64,000 bases of DNA from Trypanosoma brucei gambiense DAL972. Its lineage: Eukaryota > Euglenozoa > Kinetoplastea > Trypanosomatida > Trypanosomatidae. Position 1 is the first letter of the stretch. Each line of letters begins with the position of its first letter. The notes beneath the pieces are model-generated. The model searched no databases and was not told the origin of the DNA. It saw nothing but the letters and a program-made list of their open reading frames with translations. The translations under genes were made by a program, and so were the position numbers. Positions 52,052 through 60,610 of the stretch are shown here, in pieces. The stretch spans positions 1,240,001 to 1,304,000 of the forward strand of contig NC_026738.1 in assembly GCF_000210295.1 (NCBI RefSeq), read 5' to 3'.

Positions 52052-52756
52052 GAACTCTGTTGCATTTAGCTCCTTTTTTTTTTTAAATGCGAGACCGGTT
52101 ACTTATTTGAATAATCAAATCCGGTGTCGCGTATGTACTGGCTGATTTCTTTTTTTTCTTTTTTGACGTGTTCGTTCGTTTGAGGAATATTGGCAGAGGA
52201 ACATCGTCAGCAAGTGGTTTGATTACTGTTCCTGCCACTCAATGGTGACAATGCACAGGAAAAAAAAGAATATGGGAGTGTATGTGCCGGAGTGACTTGG
52301 GGAAAATAATGTTAGTTTTTTTTTAAATATTACGGCTACTTTTTTCCACTAAACTTTTGTCGTGTGGGCTTTAAGGGACCAACGACTGAGGGATTGGATG
52401 TCAGCATTTGAAGTGGATTTACATGTTAGGCCTGGCCACGTGTGGGTTTTCAGCATTTGTCTTTTTTTTTTTCTTTCGTAACATTAAATTGGAGAGAAGG
52501 AGAGCGAAGCAAACTCACTCGCTTTATTTGACGTTCCACCGCCATCATGTTTCTTTACTTTCTGCCGCTCACAGGCTCCTTTAATAGTTGGTGCTAGAGT
52601 CATCGTGGTCCATGTTCCAGTTCCTAAAATAAATGCACATAAACAATGCAAATCACTTGAACCTTTTTAAAAGTATTCGGCGTTAGCTCAAATAAATATG
52701 CTCTCACCGCTACCTTAACACATCTGAAGCACTTAATCACATTCCCCGCCGTTTTT
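52052..52756. other. Intergenic region, no gene seen
   Basis: About 700 bp between guanine deaminase and the tandem array. No supportable frame; several poly-T runs are present. Confidence 0.5.
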
Positions 52757-53946
52757 TTTTCCTCCAGTTATTGCTATAAATGTTGCAATGCCTGTTGGTA
52801 GGCGTCAGCGGTATTCCGTTGTTTGAAGATTCTAATGGACTGTTGTGTTCATTCCCCTAGCATGGAATCGTGTGTTGAGTGCTTCTAACGTTAATACCTC
52901 TTTGTATTGTTGCCGCTGCATGCTTTTGAGACTCGCGAGTGATTTGTAACCCGGTATTGTAATACGGTATTTACTGGATGAAATTCTTCTGCAGATGCAC
53001 TGTTCCATCTTTTTAACCCTTTTCTTCGTGCGTAGCATAAGACTCAAAGCCGTGTTGTTGAGACTGTAGGTGCTCGTGTAACTTACTCACCACTGGATCA
53101 CTTGTCACAGGTAGGCAAATAGTAAGGACAGTGTGGTTGGAGGAAGTTTTCCGTTTTTTTTTTTTAAAAGGTGCGAATAATCGAGTGAAAGCTACTGTGT
53201 TCTCGTACATACTTGCACTTGATTGGTGTGCAGGTGCGGTTGTATCTGTTTGGCAGTTGCAGTAGTTGATCATTTGTTACTGTTAAGTGTTCATAGCACT
53301 GAGGAAAAGACGGGCGTATCCATATTTGAGTGGCAATGTGTTTTATATTTGGTGTTGAGATGAGTAACCTAGCAAAGAGGCCAATGAGCCTGAGGAAGCT
53401 ACCGCAGCTTTTTTTGCTCATCATGATTGGTATTGCATTTGTTGCGGTTGAGTGCATCGGAGCTCCTGTTAAACTTCCCCGACGCGTGGATACTGTTGCC
53501 GGTCATTTGGCGTGGAAGGCGAAACTAATGGATATCCAAATACTACGAGACTTACAGAACCCTACGCATTGTGTCGAGGGAGGACAAACGATGAAATTTT
53601 AGTGGGGAGTTCCAACAGCTTCCGCAACTACTCTCGCAAAACAAAAGAAACTGGTACTTATTTGAGATACAATGTAGGTGATAGCGTGATTTCAGGGTCC
53701 TCTACTATAAACAAACCTCGTAGTTGTGTCCGTCGCGGCTCTGGTAATCACACAATCATTTACTTTGTTGACGACCAGAAAGATATTAAATATATTGTAG
53801 GGGATGATGTTTCGTCTTTCAGTGTGCCCACAAGCGGTTCCTTGAATGCTGTAGCTGTACATGAAGGCAGTTTATACGTAACAGACCAGAATAACAAATC
53901 GGTGTGGAAGTGTGGTTTAGGCGGCGCCGGCAAGCCTCAAAGTTGT

Positions 53947-54050
53947 GAAGAGAAAAAATTTACGAGCGTGACACTCGACGCAAAACGGAAGGAATTGCCG
54001 TGACTTCTAAAGGAATTTTTGTTACCGCACGCGATTCATCTAACAAGGGA
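53947..54050 (+). other. Contig end overlapping the far side of the gap
   Basis: These 104 bases are repeated at 54151-54255 (105 bases), differing by one C. This is the same locus written twice. Confidence 0.9.
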
Positions 54051-54150
54051 NNNNNNNNNNNNNNNNNNNNNNNNNNNNNNNNNNNNNNNNNNNNNNNNNN
54101 NNNNNNNNNNNNNNNNNNNNNNNNNNNNNNNNNNNNNNNNNNNNNNNNNN
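54051..54150. other. Assembly gap of exactly 100 N, probably false
   Basis: Both flanking contig ends carry the same 104-105-bp sequence, so the contigs overlap and no sequence is missing. Confidence 0.95.
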
Positions 54151-55995
54151 GAAGAGAAAAAATTTACGAGCGTGACACTCGACGCAAAACCGGAAGGAAT
54201 TGCCGTGACTTCTAAAGGAATTTTTGTTACCGCACGCGATTCATCTAACAAGGGAGCTTTGTTGTGGCTGGATATGAGCGGTAGTAACAGAAAGGGAAAT
54301 GTAAGTGGTGGTTTTGTTGATGTATTCAGCACTGAGTCAGGTATGTTATATGCAGCCACGGAGAAGGAATTGTACACCGTCACTGCCACCGACACTTCAC
54401 TCAGTGTAACATTATTTGCAGGGAAGAATACGAGCTCATGTTACTCTCATGCCAATGGAGAAGATATTGTATTATGTGACAACTCACGACTGCTCGTCAT
54501 TGAAGAATATGAGATGTACGTGACTTCGAAGGAGAAGCATACTATGCGTGCCTTAACTCTCCCTCCAGTCAACTTAACCGCCATCTTCCGTGGGCGACCA
54601 GCACCTGTAGGTTACCCCAACACAACAATTATGGAGCAGTTTGTGGCAAGTCTTACGGAGGATGTAAATAAAGCACTCGGTACCAATGATAGCTATGTGG
54701 ACCCCGATTCTGTGAGGGTGGATCCCGATACATGGGAAACGAATTACACTGTTTTTGTTCAGCAAACGCGTTTTGACAATACGACGGAGGAGAAATTACG
54801 GAGTCTGACATACACACAAACGGATAAGACTGTTGACGAGTATTACGGTCTTACTGATGAGTATGTGTACATTGATACCGTCCTTGTGCCATTCTGTGAC
54901 GATGCAAGCCTTGTCACCATCCAGCGTGCGTTGGCGCGTGAAGCTGGACGTGCACTGAATTTCTCTTTGATATACGCTGACAAGCCCATAACCTTTGGTA
55001 GTGACGTTGCGGAGAATGTCACTGCAGTAAAGCTTTTGATGCCTCATTCATTCAAGAACGCAACGACACCTAAGCAGCTATCGGCTGCGAACCTCACTGA
55101 CTTTGCGCACAACTTGGTCAAGGACTTGCGTGCTTCAGACACTCGTGTCGATATCACATTCCCCGATCCCCCGTTTAATTTTTCAGCTGTTGTCCCTGAA
55201 CGTGAGCAGGAAGTACGTTGGTTTGTCCATGGGAAAGTAATGAAGCAGCTTGAGATTTGTGAGAGACTTGGTAGCCAGGGCGATGCGGCCGTTATTGCAG
55301 CTGCAGCTGATGCGACTGCTCGAGGTAAGGCCAATGTCACATTGAATACCAGCGGAGTCAAGGCAAATGATACAGGGGTTGGTCCCAACACCACAAATAC
55401 CGCTGGTGGGGCCAATACTACTGCTAATGTTGCCACTAATGGCACTGCCAACGTTATTGTGAATCCCTCCACCAATGCTACTCCAACTGGAACCAGCAAT
55501 GCTAGTGCCACTAATACTACCGAGAGAGCTGTTCCTGTTGTTGCCCCTACTCAACCTTCTAATGGATATGCGGAGTGTCGATCCGCTATAACCAACCGCA
55601 CGGAAACACAGAACATGGAACCACCTTACGACAGGAAACACCGATATGAGGTATTCCTACCTAAAAAGTATGACTTCAATGTGTCATGGTGCGTGGACAT
55701 CATTGACTGGCGTGACTTGGACGAGATGTTGAATAACCGCACAGATGAGGTGGTGGAAAAGTCCCTTTCATGGTGCGGCCACGGTTGCATTATTGCGTTT
55801 GCGGTGGTAGGTTCCCTGATTGCTGCGTGTCTAGTGGTGCTGGCTGTGGTGTTGACATCGAAGAGGAGGCGTCTTGCTGCTGTGGTTGCTCCACCGCGCC
55901 CAAAGTTTGTATCAACAGTGGAAGATGATGAAGAAGATCGTGTATCAAACATCGGTGTGCCACTGACCGATGGGAAGGGAACCACCGCACCGTAA

Positions 55996-57150
55996 GTCAC
56001 GTGCGTTGTAGCTGTATGTGTAACATCACATTCCTTGTGTTTGTGTGGTGTGTTTGCATGCATAGAATATAATCGGACTAGAAAACGCTTTATTTGAGCG
56101 TACCCCTGTCCTTGAGTGACACTCTCAGGGGGATGACGCTGCTTAACATTGTGGAGAGGGAGAGACACAACAGAGAGTAGAGTAATATGTTTGTGTGCAA
56201 GAAATAATAGAAAGGAGGAGGGGTGGTGTGACTCTGTGTCTTGCTTATGTTATTACCTTCCCTCATTGTTTCCCCCCCCCCACATACACACGTACCGGAA
56301 TCCGTAATATACACGGTATTTGTAGGGGCTGTCCTTTTATTTTCTCTTCCATTGTTTGCTTTGCATGTCCCTCACAGTTGTGGTAGAATGAGTGCTCGCA
56401 CCTGGTGTGTGAGTGTGGGAAGGTTTCATGCACGAGTGTGTATCACTAAAAATGCGGTCAGTAGATAACAAAGTGTGTGCTAATCACCTTGTGTGAGTAT
56501 TTAAATCATATTTGACTCCACCGGGTCTGTGCTTGCTTCTTTCTCTTTGTTTTGATTAACTGGGACGCGTTTGACCTTTTTGCGGTGTGCGTTTATATCT
56601 GCTGTGCCCGGCATATGGCACACCTTTCTTTCACTACGCTATGTGTTCTGAAGCCCCATTACTCTCTTTCCGCGAGTACCCCAATTGCATATACTCCTCT
56701 TCACTGCTTCCCTCTTTTTTTTGTTTAATTTAGCTTTTCTTAATTACGTAACTTCTGGTAGTGTCAGTAATATGCAGACAGTTGAGAGAGGAGGGGGGGA
56801 GGAGTTTACCAACCAAGTAAGTCAGCGGTCAGCCCCTTCTGAGACCCGTGTGGAGTTTCCTGATGTTTCCATGCACGCATAAGAGGCAGGTAATTTTCCT
56901 CGTGACCTTTTTTTTTTTTTATGCTATCTATCTGTCAACTTGTTTCTAATGCAGCTGGAAATAATATTTCCTATTTAAAATAGGTGAAGGTTTACGTGCC
57001 CGCATAGGTGCACCTGTATGTGTTTTATGAGGTTATATTGTAGTTATGTCAAATATTGTGATCCTAACTTATATTATTTCCGTCCATTCTAAATGGTTGT
57101 GATGGATTTTTCTTTTCGTGCTTCTTCATTTGTTAATTAAAAGTGAAAAG
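55996..57150. other. Intergenic region inside the array unit
   Basis: No convincing gene. It contains the 3' UTR of the NHL gene, a C run at about 56271-56281, a short open frame at 56685-56882 of unknown status and a T run at about 56909-56920. The part to about 56940 is repeated at 63068-64000. Confidence 0.55.
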
Positions 57151-57444
57151 ATGACGGACACGTTTGAAGGTATTTTAAAAGAAATCCACAGTCTTGAGGA
57201 GATGAACGACATGTACTCCTACCAAATTGCCTCTCTGATGGTGGAGGTTAAGGAGAATGGAGGGGACACTAAAAAGGAAGAGGAAGTGCTTGAATTAAAG
57301 CGTCGGCTGAGCGAGAACCTGAAATGTGTCAGTGAACTTGATGTCCTCTTTTATAAATACCCCTGGAAGAAATATGCGCACCTTCGGAGGAAGTCCCATT
57401 CGGCATCGTCTGGGGGGGGGGGGGGCAGTCATAAATTTTCCTGA
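57151..57444 (+). CDS. Small coiled-coil protein between array copies (97 aa)
   Basis: I recognise no family. The ATG at 57151 follows a T-rich stretch. The chain is helical and charged: MTDTFEGILKEIHSLEEMND, then KKEEEVLELKRRLSENLKCV, then a Tyr/Trp-containing basic segment YKYPWKKYAHLRRK. A run of 14 G (57412-57425) near the end encodes poly-Gly, so the last ten or so residues and the stop depend on the exact run length. Composition and codon use look genuine, unlike frames in the surrounding spacer. Size and form resemble small subunits of cytoskeletal or tethering complexes, without more to go on. If the 7-kb unit is fully tandem, this gene is repeated too. Confidence 0.6.
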   Translation: MTDTFEGILKEIHSLEEMNDMYSYQIASLMVEVKENGGDTKKEEEVLELKRRLSENLKCVSELDVLFYKYPWKKYAHLRRKSHSASSGGGGGSHKFS

Positions 57445-58513
57445 CCAGGGGAAAACCCCCTAATGAATTGGTAACGGAAACTCGTAGAATGTGCTGTTGA
57501 GGTGACTGAACTAACTCCATCATGTACTGGGTATTTTCCCAATTTTCTGAGCATGCGTATGTGAGTGTATAATGCGGCGGGTGATACACGCCGTCGGAAT
57601 AGCGCAAGTGGCTGCTTAATAATTAAGGCAGCCCAAGGCCTGCGTGGTTTTCCGCATTTTATATTTATTTTTGTGATGTGCATCTTATGGCTATGCAAAA
57701 TAATGATGAAACCTTATTGATTGGCTATTTAACTCCTCTCTTTTACTTCCTTTCCCGCCCGATAGAATGCGTTACTTCCATCGCTTTAACCACGTAATAA
57801 CTTTTGTTTTCCCTGATTTCCTTTATAGTTACTTTGGTTGTTTCCCGGTCTCGGTGCTGATCAACTTATTTAAATTATCCTTGTTATTTTCATTTTGAAT
57901 ATTGGTGTTTCTATTATATCTTGGTTGACTACGAACAGATCCACCCTTTTTTCTTTTTTGCTTTAATGTAACTGAACAGTTATCTCATGAGAAATTTGTA
58001 TCAGCTACGTTACCGCCAGTAATTTTGAGCAAGCGTCCCATAATAACAGTAGTGAGGCCTTTTAAACCGGCATCACCAAGAAATGGGTTATGGAGGGTAA
58101 TTTAAAGTTGTTGGCCCTCCGCGCTGATCTGGAAGCGGGACGATACGCATCGGGTGAGGCACGAAGCTGCTAATTAATGGAAGAGAAACTGGAAATATCT
58201 CAGAAGTTATGCCAAGCGTTACGGCTCAGGGGTGTCTTCGGTTGCCTGGGGGCAGGGAAAAGCACTACTTAGTCATGGAGTTGCCGCTACAAACTGCGGT
58301 GCATACGTATGTTGTTTTGAGTGTGGCACGCTTCTTACAAAGCACTGGAGTGCGGAGTATTATTAGTTCGGGAGTTGTGTGGACAGGTCGTGCGGTGAAT
58401 AGGGGCATGAAGGGATAGTGCAATAGTGTGGGTTTGTGTGTCATCGTGCAGCGGAAGTTAATATGCCACTGCTCTCGCATCTTCGCACATTTACGTGTTT
58501 CGTGACATGATTG

Positions 58514-58515
<2 letters not shown>

Positions 58516-58544
<29 letters not shown>
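58516..58544. repeat. (TG)14 microsatellite
   Basis: About 29 bp of alternating TG. Confidence 0.95.
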
Positions 58545-58545
<1 letters not shown>

Positions 58546-59429
58546 CGAGGGAAGTGGTCATTTGGCATACCACATTTTCGGGAGTAATGTACCCTCGGCG
58601 ATGTAGTGTAAATCTTTGACAACTTAGTTAACACTGGCAGTGAAGTGGAATCAGCATCACTTGCAGTTGCCCAGAGGTGTGTTGAGCCATCACGGGAACG
58701 TGTATATACCGATTTACAGAGATTGATCATTTTACATGGAAGAGCACTGTAATGTACAGTTTCCAAAATACTGCTATGTGAATGCAAGCCGCGGCCGCGG
58801 GTGGCGTTCGTATCTCCTGAAGAGTGACTGAGTGTTTAAAGATCATAGTTCCTGATGCATGATCACCTCAATATGAAACTATTAGGCACGCTCCGTAGTT
58901 TTCCCTACGGACCTCCCCGTGCGTTGATGCTCATTAGCCGGAGCGGCACCCTCTGTGAGCTGCATTTAGTGTGCCATGGTGATAACTCACACTGTCAATG
59001 CACAATACGTGCGGATATGTGGAGACGGCCGCCTACTTTGAGTGGCAGCGCAGTTCTCTTTTTTCGTACCCACAGTGTGACTGAGACAGCGGCAATGAAC
59101 CATTTTGGCACGTTGCATAAGACACCCGTTAGTTTGCCGTGCTGATACAGAAATGGGGTAAGGGTTTATGGCTTCCACATTTCAGGTATTACCGATGGTC
59201 CCAAGGAACACTTATGCAGTTTGCACCTGGGAACGGTAGTCACATACTGGCAACCATTTTAACAGTCATATCGCGGAACCGTGCTTTAATGTCGTGCATC
59301 TTTAATTCATTAAATATTTAACAGGAAGATGGCATAAATAGGTAGAAGGAAGACTATCGGCATTGTCACTTGGGTACGCTGGAATGTCGATTTTGTCTCT
59401 TACGGAACGATGGCTAGGGTCAAATCTGT

Positions 59430-59774
59430 ATGACGGCCCTTTCCCCCTTGTGCCTTAGGACTCGGTTGGTGGTTATGCGTGTTTGCATGCCAGTGCCCAC
59501 TGATGGTGCCGGAGAGCGTTATCGCAGTAAGTCGAATTATGCGTACCAAAGACTATCGCGTTTTGGTTTGCTTCACCATATCCGGAAGCAGGAAGTTTGT
59601 GTTGACTGCATCCATGGGGAGGGGGACGGTAATTATGTAGTTGCGGTTGACATACGGCTGAGGGACAGTATTTGGAAAAATGGATGTATCGACGCGGTCA
59701 TTGCCTACGCTTTGGTGGTTTATTTACAGTCATGTGCCACTGACCGCGGTAAGTTTGTTGGGCTTTCATTATAG
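59430..59774 (+). CDS. Doubtful open frame, possible pseudogene fragment (114 aa)
   Basis: The frame opens with ATG and reads MTALSPLCLRTRLVVMRVCM, later YAYQRLSRFGLLHHIRKQEV and CIHGEGDGNYVVAVDIRLRD. The composition is non-repetitive and protein-like, but it stops where a second plus-strand frame (59680-59973) overlaps, as if a frame shift split a longer gene. I know no family that it matches. Confidence 0.25.
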   Translation: MTALSPLCLRTRLVVMRVCMPVPTDGAGERYRSKSNYAYQRLSRFGLLHHIRKQEVCVDCIHGEGDGNYVVAVDIRLRDSIWKNGCIDAVIAYALVVYLQSCATDRGKFVGLSL

Positions 59775-60610
59775 CCGCATTGTGTCCTTCCCGTCACAGC
59801 ATAACATCAGATTTTCCAAAAGGGGTTCCCTGCTGTGTGTTAAGGTCGCGCATGTGAGAAACATGATACGAGCTGGCATCAATCTATTTATTATGAACAT
59901 TTCGCATTTGAACGCGGTGGACACAATCGCCGCCCCCGTTACTGTGTTACGCAGCATTGGCATCACTTCTTAATTTCGGGCCTCCCATGGCGACTTTTTA
60001 CATTTACGAGCAGCACCGGAAGCTATGGAAACATTTTCCTCCAGTTATTGCTATAAATGTTGCAATGCCTGTTGGTAGGCGTCAGCGGTATTCCGTTGTT
60101 TGAAGATTCTAATGGACTGTTGTGTTCATTTCCCTAGCGTGGAATCGTGTGTTGAGTGCTTCTAACGTTAATACCTCTTTGTGTTGTTGCCGCTGCATGC
60201 TTTTGAGACTCGCGAGTGATTTGTAACCCGGTATTGTAATACGGTATTTACTGGATGAAATTCTTCTGCAGATGCACTGTTCCATCTTTTTTACCCTTTT
60301 CTTCGTGTGTAGCATAAGACTCAAAGCCGTGTTGTTGAGACTGTAGGTAGTCGTGTAACTTACTCACCACTGGATCACTTGTCACAGGTAGGCAAATAGT
60401 AAGGACAGTGTGGTTGAAGGAAGTTTTCCGTTTTTTTTTTTTAAGGTGCGAATAATCGAGTGAAAGCTACTGTGTTCTCGTACATATTTGCACTTGATTG
60501 GTGTGCAGGTGCGGTTGTATCTGTTTGGCAGTTGCAGTAGTTGATCATTTGTTACTGTTAAGTGTTCATAGCACTGAGGAAAAGACGGGCGTATCCATAT
60601 TTGACTGGCA

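Larger units (their letters stand above)
53336..55995 (+). pseudogene. NHL-propeller membrane glycoprotein, copy 1, broken by two single-base losses and an N gap
   Basis: This is the same gene as copy 2 (60611-63067) and should be a type I surface glycoprotein. The frame shifts twice. Near 53504-53506 copy 1 reads CATTT where copy 2 reads CAATTT. Near 53986 it reads AAACGG where both copy 2 and the sequence after the gap read AAACCGG. The gap at 54051-54150 separates two overlapping contig ends. The second loss lies inside the overlap and is contradicted by the other contig end, so it is an error. The first loss may also be one. The protein after the gap is open to the stop at 55995 and is identical in translation to copy 2 from about 54540 on. 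The start is the ATG at 53336, or the one 8 codons later (MSNLAKRP). Probably functional in the real genome. Confidence 0.8.
52757..60033 (+). repeat. Tandem array unit 1 (about 7.07 kb after correction)
   Basis: Sequence from about 52757 recurs from about 60034 with near identity. The offset is 7277 bp upstream of the N gap and 7072 bp downstream of it; the 205-bp difference equals the 100 N plus the 104-105-bp duplicated contig ends. The unit contains the NHL glycoprotein gene, the 97-aa coiled-coil gene and a spacer. Whether the spacer is also repeated cannot be seen, because unit 2 runs off the window. Confidence 0.85.
57445..60033. other. Spacer with possible gene debris
   Basis: 2.6 kb without a solid gene. 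Short plus-strand frames at about 58209-58418, 58855-59145, 59430-59774 and 59680-59973 have normal-looking composition but are interrupted by stops and frame changes, as in decayed coding sequence. I could not assign any to a family. A (TG)n tract lies at 58516-58544. Confidence 0.45.

Noticed and set aside
54019..55995. Open frame running through the N block
   Set aside because: It reads 100 N as coding and joins overlapping contig ends; it is an artefact of the false gap, not a separate gene.
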